64,000 bases of DNA. Source: Oscheius sp. JU75 (taxonomy: Eukaryota; Nematoda; Chromadorea; Rhabditida; Rhabditidae). The notes beneath the pieces were generated by a model. The model was not told the DNA's origin, made no database searches, and saw nothing but the letters and a program-made list of their open reading frames with translations. The DNA lies in assembly GCA_037178855.1 (NCBI GenBank), contig JASJZC010000004.1, forward strand, positions 6,820,001-6,884,000, read 5' to 3'. Of the stretch, positions 12,581-23,180 are shown in pieces. The position numbers were made by a program, and so were the translations under genes. The first letter of the stretch is position 1. The number at the start of each line of letters is the position of its first letter.

Positions 12581-12642
12581 CCATTATCATACCGCCCTTA
12601 GTGAAAAATTGTGGCTGAAAGAAGTGCTCTCTCGTCGTCCGT

Positions 12643-12929
12643 CTAGTAGTAGCCGCCGAAGGAGTCGTAGCAGCAGCAGCTGTAGCAGCACCAGCAGCAT
12701 GGCTCGGGATGGTAGACGGGCATCACAGGAGCCTGAGACATCATGGGTGGAACAACGATAGGGCCGGCCATCATCGGGTCGCACAACGACGCAGGGGCCA
12801 TCATTGGTCCCGGTCCCGGTCCCATCACCGCATCGCATATGATCGGGGTACCACACATCGGGGTAGCTATTGGGTACATCCTTCTTGGCTGGAACGCGGT
12901 AGGTGGACGGGATCTGACGCACTGGCCCT
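12643..12929 (-). CDS. short Met/Pro-rich protein with C-terminal Cys cluster (partial model)
   Basis: The terminal exon encodes, from an internal Met, about 78 residues: MYPIATPMCGTP, then a repetitive Gly/Pro/Met/Ala stretch (GPGPGPMMAP, GPIVVPPMMSQ), then PCCWCCYSCCCYDSFGGYY and the stop. The frame stays open upstream to a possible TCAG acceptor near 12928, so earlier exons are likely missing from this model. A Pro/Gly-rich body followed by a CC-x-CC-x2-CCC cluster resembles the layout of CYSTM-type membrane-associated stress proteins, but that is only an architectural analogy. No signal peptide is visible. The AATAAA at 12575-12580 supports expression. The opposite strand is also open because the composition is repetitive. 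Confidence 0.45.
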
Positions 12930-13831
12930 TTGAAATTTTTGTTGGAAAGTTTTTTCTTGCAGGAAACTATTCAATTGTCCACGGCAATTAGAATACTTTC
13001 AAAGTCTTTTTGAAGGGTTTGCTTCACCGATCTCGATCACCTCTGAAATTTTGTCCATCGATTCATCTGCCAGGATTTGCCAACGCACTGTCAAAACCCC
13101 CAGTTATTCCCTAGACTTTCTCATCCTCTTTTGCCTCTATTTTCTCTGTAAATTGGTACTTTTCAGGATGCTTATATCACCCTCTATGGCCATAATGCTA
13201 GAGTAGAAACACATCCGGAATCGGAATGCTAGCACTTCCTCCTCGGTACAGAAGCAAACGGCTTAGAGAACAGAATGCGTTTGGTCTTGCTAGACGAAGG
13301 ACCGATAGTAGTCGCTATAAATATAACGTTTGATTCTACGAACCATCCAAATGGTTGGTTTCAGCCCCCAAATATCTTTCAATATTCATTTTTTAACTGA
13401 CTAACTAGCTGTTTCCAGGCCTGTTCGTATGCCAAATTGTCTATATTGGAAAAAGAATAAAGGACAAGATGGAAAACCGTACTGAATTTACGAAGATATT
13501 TTTAACGACTTCACAGTAGAAAAACGCTTAGAAAGTTAAGTAAGAAAACTGTGTCCAGACAGCTAGAGTTATGTCAACACTATGGTTCTCTGTCCACAAA
13601 TACACACTACATGAGGCTTCCGACTTTTTTTCCACTGAACTTACTGTGACCCCCCTGAGAAATTACCGAGAAGCCCATCATCGCCGTGTGCGTATAGAAG
13701 AGCTATGAGGGAATGCGATGAAACCTAATTGGCAACCTCTTTAAATGGACAGTGACAGAGAAAGACGCTACAATTTACCCAGATTATTCATTGAATAGCC
13801 GTACAACAGAACTGTGTAGAGACACCAAGTT
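12930..13831. other. spacer, no gene recognised
   Basis: AT-rich sequence with no supported exon. A 22-base stretch near 13021-13042 (GCTTCACCGATCTCGATCAC and after) closely matches the UMP synthase exon sequence at 14091-14113, so it may be a small duplicated scrap of that gene. The minus-strand GAATAAT near 13780 could be the UMP synthase polyadenylation signal. Confidence 0.4.
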
Positions 13832-16679
13832 TTAATTCTGCTGAAGGCACTCCCAAGCAGCCTTCTGGTACTTGATAATCTCAGCCACCGGGTCAGCACT
13901 GGCCGTCACTCCACGTCCTACGATGACGATGTCATTCTGCTGTTTGCCGATAGCCTCGTCAATGTCACGCCACTGTTGTCCTGAGGCGTCGGACTTAGCA
14001 CTGAGATTGACTCCGGGAGTCCAATGGAGCATGTCGGGACGGGAAGAGACTCTGGTCTGGCAGATGAAGCCGCAGACGACGTCAGGATTTGCTTCACCGA
14101 TCTCCACCACCTCTGAAACGGTCTCTGTCTATCTGTCTCTGCGTCTCTCCGTCTCTCTGCCTCTCTCTCCGTCTCTGTTATTCTGGCTTTCTGTCCCTGT
14201 GGCTCTCGCTCACTCTTCGTATATCCGTCCAACTGGGTCAAAGATCCTTTGGTACTGAGTTCGGCAATCAGTAGGATTCCCTTGAGACGGAGGCTCTCGT
14301 CTTCGACAGCTTTCCTGAAGACACTTCCAATACTGTCCGATCCTTGGACAGCATGTACTGTCACAATGTCAGCCCAGCTGGCAATCTGGTGGGACCCCTT
14401 CAGTTGAAGCATGTTTGTGTTTCCGGTGTCTCCGAACTTTCTGGAAGAAATGGGTGAGAGAGAGACAAAGATACAGAGAGACTTTCCACTGACCTGTCTT
14501 CAAAGATAAGGAAGTCATGCTCTTCAGCCAAGGCAACAAGTTTCTTGACAAAGTCCTGACTGAAATCCACAATGGCGTCCGAATGAATTTTGACGCAGAT
14601 CAAGTAAGGTCCAGCTTTTTCAGTGATCTCTAGAACTTCCTTAGCGGTGGTATAGTCAACAGCCAAACAAAGATTGGACTTCTTCTTGGTCATTAGGTCG
14701 AAGAGTCGGGTTTTGAGAGAAGACCCGGCATTCGTGGCACGGGATTGGAGAGAGTTTCTTGCCTGAAAATGGAGAATTTGTCTCATTGTCTCTGTTTTTC
14801 TGTCTCTCCGTTTCTCGGTCTCTCTGCCTCATTGTTCCTGTCTGCATTCTCACGCTAATGTCCCAATAAATGAGAGGCGGCCCCGCTTGTACCCACATGC
14901 AATTGAGCTCGCTCTGACATTGATCACCATAACCGTGAGCCGCGACGTCAAGTAAATGGACCCAGGAATTCTAATGGGCCGGCTCTCTAGTTTCACGGAT
15001 TGTACCAGCCCTCTTGTGACTTTTTCCTTTCATAAAATGTTTGTACCCAATGGCCAAGTGCTGGACAAGAGGTAGTAGACCTGAGAATCAGAGATAGAGA
15101 GACGGTTCCATTGCAGAGACAGAGACAATTAAGCGAGAGTCGAGAGATCTCTACCAAAGACAGAGACAGTCAAGAAGTCTATAGACTCACCACGTCCACA
15201 TGAGGCAACCTATTGATATCCTCGAGTTCAGTTCCCACGTCAAACGTCTCCACCTCCTTATAGCCCAAATTCAGTGCCTCAATGATCCCTCCCAGCTGCT
15301 TGTCATTCACGATTCCCACAGACTTAATGAAGGACAGGATCGTCTTCATGTCCAACAGGGCATGAAGCTGAATTCCGTCCTCTTTCAGCTTCTGGGCTCC
15401 GCCTTGGTCCCGGTCCAGGAGACAGAAAACGTCCTGGATTATGAGACCATCAGCTCGGAGAGTCTCGACCACGGTCTTGATACTGCCACCGGTAGTGACT
15501 ACGTCCTCGATGATGATTACAGTGTCTCCGGAGGAGTATTTGCCTGAATGGGAAAGATTGACAGTGACATAGCCACACAGGAACAGTCACAGAGAGAGTG
15601 AAAGACAGTGACAGTATAGAGTTGGTGAGAGTACAGAGACAGTGTGACAGTGACAGTCTGTCCCACCTTCAATCAACTTCTTTGTCCCATAGGACTTTGC
15701 CTCCTTTCTGATGATAATCAGCGGAACTCCCAAATCTTTGGCGACGAGCTGAAAATCTTATCGAACTGGGTCAAACTGCTTATCTGGGAGAGACACAGCT
15801 ACTGAATTCATATCTCTCCAGTCTTTCTTTGAAAACTCACCGTCGAGTAGGGAAGAGCAGCATAGGGAACACCGACGATTTCGTCGAATTTGGCTCCGGA
15901 ATGCTTGATGGAACTGCGAAGAGCGTCGCCGCAGAGGGTCTGAAGCTTCCTTCTTTATGCTTATGTGCTTCACTTTTTTCGATAGCCCATATGTGGCCCA
16001 AAAAGATCGCATGTTTGTTCTGTAGACACCAAAGGTAAAGGTAAAGTCCATCCAAATCAACGGAACGGCAGAGATCCTTGGAGAGCTCTGTGGTTTAAGC
16101 TCCTGCGGGGTCTTGCGACGCCGACCGTTGCGGAGGCTTCCCGAGTGACCAGGTCGGGGGCATTACGTTTCAAAGCTGCCCAACCTTTTCTAGGAACGAT
16201 ACCTAGTTCACTGCTAATCATTTATAGATTGTTCAAAAAATTATAGTCGAGCTACCTTTACAGGAGCAACGTTCTTCCAAAGAAGCTATCCTTAAACTTA
16301 CTCGACTTGCCAACAATTAGTGTGCGCACATAGTAGTGAACACTAATTGGCAATATTGGCTTCAGACAGACACGAGGACAATATAAAACACATTTTTTCG
16401 CCCAGGTGGTCCAAAGAATTTCTGTGATTCAAAAGGTTGTTGTGTCCTGTACTTACCATCAAGTCAGCACTGGCAAAGCACTCCCTCAGGTCGATGTAAA
16501 TCGGCGACATTTTGCCGCTCTTCAGCTGGAATCCTTCTCCTTCGAAGTCGAATTTGAACTGCAACCATTTTTTTCCCTATTTCTTCCTCCAAAAAACCAA
16601 CCACTTGATGCTTCAGCATTTCCCTCAGGAGGTTTCTCAGCTGGCAGTTTCGGCGAGTATTCGAGGAGAAGACCGACAT
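13832..16679 (-). CDS. umps-1: bifunctional uridine 5'-monophosphate synthase (OPRTase + OMP decarboxylase)
   Basis: Catalyses the last two steps of de novo pyrimidine synthesis in the cytosol: orotate plus PRPP to OMP, then OMP to UMP. The start (16677-16679) directly follows ATATTTTAG, a likely trans-splice acceptor. The N-terminal OPRTase domain has GFQLKSGKMSPIYIDLR, VGVPYAALP, then IRKEAKSYGT and the PRPP-binding motif VIIIEDVVTTGGS. The C-terminal decarboxylase has NLCLAVDYTTAKEV, then FEDRKFGDTGN rebuilt across an intron (catalytic Lys and Asp of the KxxD motif kept), IASWADIVTVHAVQG, TPGVNL and IVGRGVTASADP near the end. Eight exons: about 16679-16602, 16560-16455, 15939-15840, 15750-15666, 15543-15191, 14762-14495, 14454-14212, 14114-13832. 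The second intron contains a SINE copy and a hairpin element; later introns carry CTCTGT tracts. Length and order match animal UMPS. Confidence 0.96.
16031..16200 (-). repeat. SINE family A, copy C (5'-truncated)
   Basis: The reverse complement reads GTTCCTAGAAAAGGTTGGGC, then GTAATGCCC, GCCTCCGCAACGGTCGGCGT, CGCAAGACCCCGCAGGAGCTT and CAGAGCTCTCCAAG, ending TTTACCTTTACCTTT. The same sequence in the same order occurs at 43881-44160 and, in part, at 37734-37950. It lacks the tRNA-like head. It lies in an intron of UMP synthase, antisense to the SINE copies in the other genes. Confidence 0.88.
16240..16365 (-). repeat. hairpin element, copy 1
   Basis: Contains CAATTAGTGTGCGCAC and, after a short loop, GAACACTAATTG, an imperfect palindrome. 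The flank (reverse complement) GGCAAGTCGAG, GGAAGAACGTTGCT, GGTAGCTCGACT matches the flank of a second copy at 56310-56440. It is adjacent to the truncated SINE in the same UMP synthase intron. Confidence 0.75.
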
Positions 16680-17485
16680 CTAAAATATGGTTTTTCGGTC
16701 GAAAAAATAGTTAAAATTCGGGGGGAAATTGGGGGTCAGGGAGTGTTATCAGGGCCAAAAATGACCAGCAGACTGTAAACTGGGAAGAGGGGGCGGGGTG
16801 GTGAGGTAAATAACTGAGCCGATTATCAAAAAATATGCGTTCCTTATCGATTTTACGGGGGGGGGAAAGTTCAGGAGGAGCGACCGTTTTAGCCATTGAA
16901 GCCTTTTCTGCCATGTCCAGCATATCAATCTTCCAGCCGCTCCAACATTTAAAATACATATCAACCTGTCCAATTCGCGACCTGTCTCGGTCAATCTGAC
17001 CGTCTTTTTATTGAATCGCCATCAAGTCGGGTGCCCAAGTCTCTAGCTCTCATTGTCTCTTCAATCCGCTCCACAGCAACATTGCCAAAGCAATCTGCAA
17101 ACCACCCATTGTCTCCGTTCTCTGTGTCAACCTGTCTCATTCTTACCCTTGTCCTCATCCAACTGTTCATCTCGTTCTGTCTATGTCAACTTTCTTGGAC
17201 TTCTCATCGCATTTCAGCCATTCTTTGATCCTGTCAAATTGTCGCTGTCAGTCTGTCTAACTACTGATCCTGTCCGTCTGACCGGCTGTGTCAACGTGTC
17301 CATTTGACAACTTTTCAAGGTTTCTCTGAGAGAGTTCAACAAACTGTTCGATCCGCTAGCAATCCATATTTGCTGCCTAAATGAATAAGTTCTGGTCAAA
17401 TAAACCATTTTATACATTTTCAAAAGACATTGTCAGAGAATATTCATGCAAAATTATGAGGATACAGATCACACGACGTTATCAC
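16680..17485. other. spacer between UMP synthase and the Q-rich gene
   Basis: No supported exon. Part of it (about 16980-17310) is rich in CTGTC/CTGTCT words (CCTGTCTCGGTC, GTCAACCTGTCTC, GTCCGTCTGACC) that look like decayed simple-sequence repeats. Confidence 0.45.
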
Positions 17486-20400
17486 TCAATAACGTCGACC
17501 GTACTCGCGCGGCTGCTGTTGATTTTTGTAGGGACTCGTGTTCTGTAATTTTTGGGTTATTTTGGCGGGAAGTTAAAAAAAACCATGTCCTGTCCATAGG
17601 TCGAATAGGCGGGCTGCTCGGGCCTGGTGAATACGGGCGTCTCGCCGCGTGCGGCTGCGTAATTGTCGAAAGTTCTGGAATTTTCAAACAATTTTGGAGA
17701 GAATTTGAAAAAACCAACGTTCTGAATTCACGGTCTCCGTAGGGCTGGCTGTACGGGTGCTGCGGCTGCTGCTGCTGGTGACCTCCATAGTTCTGGTCCA
17801 CTGAAATTGGGTTTCTTAGTTCAAAAACTAGCAAAAATACAGATTCGGACCTAAAAATGGGTGAAACTTACTTAGACGACGCTCTCGTTCCAGCATCGAG
17901 CGCTCACGATCGGCCAAATGGGCGTCGTAGTAGGGATCACGAGCCGGGGCGGCAGCGAAGGGATTCATCGAGCTTTGCATCTGGAAAACGTGGCATGTTT
18001 ATAGGATGTACTACTCCTTGAATAACGTTGATAAACGGAGCCATTCCCGTACAAAGTATCCATAAAATTCTAATAACGTTTTCATGTTTTTCCGAGACTG
18101 CAGACAATTCAGAAACCAGTTTTTTGCTGAAACAAATGTCGATTGATAGCCAGAATGATAACTTTAGTTTACCAAAAAAAAGCAAGAGCGTAGGAAAACT
18201 CACTCCCATAGCTCCGCTGCTCTGATACGGGTAGGCATGATATCCAGACGGGTCCTGTGCCGGGGCTATGAAGCCGAAGATGTTTGGATTCGGAGTTCCC
18301 CACGGATTTGCAGCGGCCATAGTCTCCTGACTCCTTCCTAAAAATGGCTTTTATTGATATCTTGACAGCTTTTTATACCCCCCTTTTTTAACCAAAATAT
18401 TATAGCAAAACAATTTTGTAGCCTGGCAGGTGGTTAGACAACTGACTGAGACTCTGAGGCAACAAGTTCGACCCCCGGACACTAGAACATGGAGTTTTCA
18501 GCATAGCTCAGGCGATAAGACATCGCACTTGGTACCAGACGACCCCGTGGCTGACAAATTATTTCAAAACGATATTTCGAGAAGAATTTAGCATGGGAAT
18601 GGGTCCCAAAGGAAGAAGAAGCAGAATTTCTCAAAGAGGCAATAGACCTTATAGTCAAAACAACTCACTATTACGATCGGCATAATTGTCCGAGAAGCGC
18701 TTGGGGCGATTGTTATCCGGCTGTCTGTTGTTGGCACGCTGCTGCTGATGCAGCGGCTGGCCGCCGCCATTCTTCTTTGAGCTGAAAGCTGAAACTTATT
18801 TTTGCAGTTATAAGAAAATTAAAGGCCTACATTTATTTCCAGCTCCTCCCTGCTGCTGTCTCGGCGTATTTGGGAGACTCTGACGCTTCTGCTGTAGAGA
18901 CTGTTGCGGCGTCTTTTTGGCCACCGGTGTCGTGACCATTTTGGCCTTCTGAGGGCTGCTATCCTGCTTCGGCTTCTTGTTTGCGCTGGCTCCCGAGGTT
19001 GCATTTCTAAATTTAGGGTATTTTTGGCGCGAAAAGACGAAATTTTTGGACCCGAAAACTACCACCTTAATCCTACCATAAAATGACAAATTTCACCCAA
19101 ATTAGGGCCTAGACGAGGAGAAAAACTCACGTCTGATTGCGCTTGCGGTTATTATCGTTCTTCACGGCCGGACTCAGATCAACCTGGCCGATCTTGGCCT
19201 GACTGGTCGATTTGGAGACGGTCTTGGAATCGGCCTTCTGCCCACCGGGCAGTGGTTCCGCTGGCTTGATCTGAAGACAGAGGGGGTAAGAGAAGATGAG
19301 AGCGCACGAAGCACAAAAAATGTGCATCAGGCAGTGTGTGCTCACAATTCTCGACCAGTAAAAGGACAGAGTGAGTGAAAGGAAAAGAGCAGACCAATGT
19401 ACTGGTTCAGGAGAACACAGCACGTTCTCAAAGAACCAGTCAGGCTTTCCCAATGTAGATAAAGATTCAACAGCGGTTGCTAACTCATAGCACACAGGAT
19501 CTTCCGCACGATAGAAGGCAGAGTTCGAAACGCTTTAGGGGCCGTGACACTCAAATTTCAAGCTCCCACGTTTCTGACAGTAGAAAAGTGGCAACTTTTG
19601 TCGACAATAATCCCCAACATAAGTTTTGAATACATGTGAGGGAAAACTACGAACAGTGCATTAATTGGCTGACACGATCTGAAGTAACGCGAACAGCTTT
19701 CAAAATTTACTCTAACGCAAGTTAAATGAGTCTGTGAACAGTTGTATTGTATTGCTCATCGTCTATGACGACCCGCTTCCTCTGGTAAGAGAGCACAAAG
19801 TCCAGACGACGTCGCTCTGGTTCTTCTTTGGTACAAGACACGATATAGGCGTTACCATTTTACGTTCCCATATTTGCAAATCATAATAGCACCTTTTTAG
19901 ATAAAATTCCGTCTTTGTCGCGCAGACTAGCAGAGGATTCTCCTAACCAGGAAAGTCCTTTCCAAGGTTGTCCACAAAAAGCAAAAGTTTGGAAAAACGC
20001 AGATCTACTTTGGCCTGAAGACCTGGATCAATTGTGAAGTTTCCATATGTTGAGTCTGGCTCTGCTTGAATGCGCGCCCATATCTGGGTCCCGTAACGCA
20101 ACTCGTGGGTCTCGCCACGATTGCTACCGTATCTCGGGCAAACACTCGTTCGCTTCCCTGTTTGTAGGTGGAGCCTGAGCAGCAAACTCGGTAAAATTTT
20201 CGACTCGGCAGTGCCGTTTTGACTTGTGCCTATACGTGTCTCGTGCAGAAAGTTCGGAAATTAAGAGAGGTAAAAAAGCTGAACCTGTGACGGTACATCC
20301 GACTCCTTCTTGAACTTCTTCTGTTCAGCTGCTCCGAGACGCTGGATCGTGTTGTCCTTCTTTACATATTGGCGATTAACCTCCTTCCAGGCTGTCCTCT

Positions 20401-21681
20401 TCTGCTCGTCGTTCATTTTGGCATATCTAGCAATCTCCTGCTCCTTGATACGCTGCATCTTCTCCGCGATCATCTTCTCATTTTCCGTGAGATTGGAAGT
20501 CGCAAAGTTTCTGAGGTTTTGATATATTCCGCTAAAAATAGGGACTAACTGGACAATGCAGTTTTTTGGAGTGTTGGCAGGAACGGTCAAGTCGAGAGCC
20601 GGATAAGGGCACGTGTCCCAGATCGCACTATTGACCTGAAAAGGGGACAATTTTTAAAGGGACACTGACATTGCGGGTGTATGGGTGTCCCCGGAACGTG
20701 GTTTTGTTTTTGGATTTTGTGCGGGAACTCCAAAAATCTTAGATTTTAGTTTTTTTTCTGCAGTTTTCGATGCTTCACAAACATTTTCTCGGCTCGTAAG
20801 TGTGTTTAATCGATTCGTCGTCAAATTCTACTCTAGGAACTGCTTGCTTCTAAAGAATCTCAGCCCCAATTGAAGCAAGACCCAAGCTTTCTTTGGTTTC
20901 CACCCGTATTACATTATAAATCAAACGCTGGGACCACTTCTACAAAACAACAATCTGGTCACTGAGACTTTCAGTTTTTTCTAGCTTCGTAACTGTGTCA
21001 GAGAGACTATCGGCTGGTTTTTCAAAATGCCAGGTTATCTAGAAGACGAGACTTACATGTGCATTCGAATTCAAGAGTTCGGTGACAAAGCCCTTGAGCT
21101 GGTTGAGATTGAGACGGACCGTGCCCTCCTCGGGCTCCTCCTTCACCATGAAGTCGAAGACGCTCTTCGGAATGCGAGCAATCTTGATGTAGTGCATCTG
21201 GAATCCGCATTTATTTGGTGAAAAATACTAAATTACCGAGGTGGGCGGCTCTGCCGGGGGCAAATCATCAACTTTTGAAACTGTCTCTGCATTTTCGGAC
21301 TTCACGGCCTCCGCGGAGATGGTGTCCGTAACCGCTGTGGCGACTTCTGGAATAGGTTCAGAAGTCTTCTCCTCAGCTTTCGGCTCCTCCATGGACTCCT
21401 CGGTCTTTACTTCACTCGGAGCCTCCTCAGGGGTCGACTCTCCGACTTTGGCGGCCTCTTCCTTCATCTCCACGTCCACTTCGGCCTTCACCTCCGGGTT
21501 TTGGTCCACTTTGGCCTGAACTTCGTTCATTTTTATAGGAGAAACTTGGAAAAATTGCCTCCTGGACAGCCTCTGGGGCCGGGGTTTCGACAATTGGCTT
21601 CTCCTCCTCCATAACTGGCTTCTGCTCCTCAGTGACCGTCTCTAGCACGGCTGGAGGCGTTTCTTCTGTCGAATTTTCCAT
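17486..21681 (-). CDS. acidic, Q/N-rich low-complexity protein of unknown function (about 12 exons)
   Basis: The first exon (ATG 21679-21681) encodes MENSTEETPPAVLETVTEEQ and more Glu/Pro repeats. A mini-intron of about 40-50 bases (GT-AG or GC-AG, both phase 0) joins it to AKVDQNPEVKAEVD and further acidic repeats; an alternative start is MNEVQAKVD at 21530. The most globular-looking part follows: MHYIKIARIPKSVFDFMVKE, then LNLNQLKGFVTELLNSNAH and DTCPYPALDLTVPANTPK. Then comes a basic helix (KMQRIKEQEIARYAKMND). The C-terminal half is disordered, with KKTPQQSLQQKRQS, QQQRANNRQPDNNRP, NPFAAAPARDPYYDAHLADR, QQQQPQHPYSQPYGD and a last exon ending QQQPREYGRRY. The tail resembles prion-like RNA-binding proteins, but no RRM, Lsm or KH domain is visible. 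I considered ataxin-2 and found no Lsm/LsmAD support. Confidence 0.78.
18419..18558 (+). repeat. tandem tRNA-like dimer
   Basis: Unit 1 has GGTGGTTAGACAACTGACTGAG and B-box-like AAGTTCGACCCCC. A linker GGACACTAGAACATGGAGTT leads to unit 2, TTTCAGCATAGCTCAGGCGA, ending GTGGCTGACAAAT. Linker and unit-2 start are shared with the elements at 24408-24645 and 34304-34455. It is intronic in the Q-rich gene, antisense to it. Confidence 0.8.
20654..20835. repeat. fold-back MITE-like element, copy 3
   Basis: Begins TTTAAAGGGACACTGACATT, then GCGGGTGTATGGGTGTCCCC, TTTTCGATGCTTCACAAACA and GTGTGTTTAATCGATTCGTCG. Only one arm is clear. It is in an intron of the Q-rich gene. Confidence 0.7.
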
Positions 21682-22345
21682 TTGGGAGTGCCGCTGCAAC
21701 ATTTGGATGAGGAAAACTAGGAAAAATGGGAAGAATTGAAAGATAAACAGAGATTCATGAGTTCAAAATGTGTGAATTTTCGTCGTCCAATTAGCACAAG
21801 TTTGCCTTTATACACGCTCTTCCAGCTATTGTTCACAAAAAATAACATGTAGTCAAAAAAGAATCGATCTAGGCGAACTCAAAACAGGTTTCATCACTTT
21901 TTGACAAAGAAAATAGTTTTATCTTTTAGCAATAGTTCTTTCCTGTTTATCATATTTATGTCGAGTCAATGAACTGAAAAAAGAACTAATTGGAGAAAAC
22001 AGTAAGAATCTACAAAGTCTGGCTTGAAGGTCAGTTCATCGAGTTTCGAAACGGGTTTTGGCTATTTTTGAGAAGGTGACCATGCTTGCATGGTTTCTAC
22101 TAAAACTACCATCTTTTTTTTTTAGGTAAAAATACAGATAAAACGTTTGGGAAACAGACAAGAAAATTGGCTAATCCGGAGCAGAACGTTGAGTTGTCGA
22201 TTTTTAAATCTTCGCGGTAAACGTGCCCGCCGCGGATTAATGTAGCCGGCAGTTTCGAAATTGAATTTTTAGCCCAATTCCAAGCTGAAAATCTAGCCAT
22301 TTTCACCAAGACTCTCGCTGTTTTTCTCTGCTTTTCGCCCCGAAA

Positions 22346-22834
22346 ATGACCGGAAATTTCAGTCTGATTAACTATGAGGAGCAGTGCGTCTTCTATAACG
22401 AGGAATACGAGAAGGAACTGCTATCAGCCGTGGGACTCTCGCCTTCCGACCCATGTCATTTCTTGCGTGATTCGAGGGACATCGAGAAGCTGCTACCCAG
22501 CGTAGATGGTCATGTGGTGGACTACTCCCAACTTCAGCCCAATCCAGACGATTACATGCCGGAGCCCAAGAAGAAACGAGGACGTCCCATGAAGGCCGAG
22601 TCCAATTCCAAGATGGCTGCCTATTCGCGTCAATACCGAGAAGGCAAGAAGCAAGAGCTGGCCGAATCGCTGCAAAGAGCCACTCAGCTCGTGAGGGAGA
22701 ATGAAGAACTTCGTCTACAGCTCCAGGCTGCCGTCAAGTATTCGCATCAGCTCTACAACTACATCCAGAGCCAGCAGATGTCCGCTTATTGGCCACGATC
22801 AGCCCCTACCACCCCGACGAAGCATCATTTCTGA
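22346..22834 (+). CDS. bZIP transcription factor, single exon
   Basis: Intronless 162-residue protein. The N-terminal half has MTGNFSLINYEEQCVF and acidic residues and may be an activation region. Residues about 75-105 form the basic region: KKKRGRPMKAE, then NSKMAAYSRQYR, which keeps the bZIP signature Asn-x7-Arg with Ser-Arg. A leucine zipper of about four heptads follows (ELAESLQRATQLVRENEEL, then LQLQAAVKY). The KKKRGRP just before the basic region also resembles an AT-hook. The C-terminus ends TPTKHHF. The Q-rich gene starts 665 bases away divergently. AATAAA at 23047-23052 is a likely polyadenylation signal and lies about 120 bases before the polymerase kappa acceptor, an operon-like spacing. 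The subfamily (CREBZF-like or other) is not resolved. Confidence 0.85.
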   Translation: MTGNFSLINYEEQCVFYNEEYEKELLSAVGLSPSDPCHFLRDSRDIEKLLPSVDGHVVDYSQLQPNPDDYMPEPKKKRGRPMKAESNSKMAAYSRQYREGKKQELAESLQRATQLVRENEELRLQLQAAVKYSHQLYNYIQSQQMSAYWPRSAPTTPTKHHF

Positions 22835-23180
22835 ATGTTTGTTAGTTTTTTTGTTGCTTAATATGAATTTGTTATACATCAAGTCAACTTCTTCACTTTA
22901 GGGGTCGAATGGGCTCATCTTCAACATGAGGACGACGATTTCCGGGTAATTAGTCTATTTTCGGTGTAAATGATTCTTTTCCAGTCAGAAATCGTGCTTG
23001 GCTCTTCTCGCTCGTCGAAATTGGGCCTAGTTCGAATTTTCTTGAAAATAAACCCAGTTCGTTGTATTTCCCTGTCTCTTGTTAACCCTGTCAAGACATT
23101 TTCTACCTCTGACCTTGATTTTAACCGTTTAAAAGCTTGTAGCCTTGATATCTGTAAAAAGAAGTTTTTAGACCGCAAAA

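Larger units (their letters stand above)
10401..12642. other. 2.2-kb intergenic region, no convincing gene
   Basis: Only short, low-complexity or non-homologous open frames occur here. It holds scattered AGAGACAG tracts (for example 10443-10466, 11222-11275), a tRNA-like element near 11948-12020 and, at 12575-12580, the polyadenylation signal of the next minus-strand ORF. I see no exon-like protein motif. Confidence 0.5.

Noticed and set aside
12709-12991. Two plus-strand open frames opposite the Met/Pro/Cys-rich ORF
   Set aside because: They mirror the repetitive minus-strand coding sequence, and the polyadenylation signal supports the minus strand.
19943-20185. 80-residue minus-strand open frame in a large intron of the Q-rich gene
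   Set aside because: No recognisable domain and no in-phase join to the flanking exons; probably intronic.
17486-21681. Ataxin-2 as identity of the Q-rich gene
   Set aside because: The polyQ-rich tail is similar in character, but no Lsm or LsmAD motif was found.
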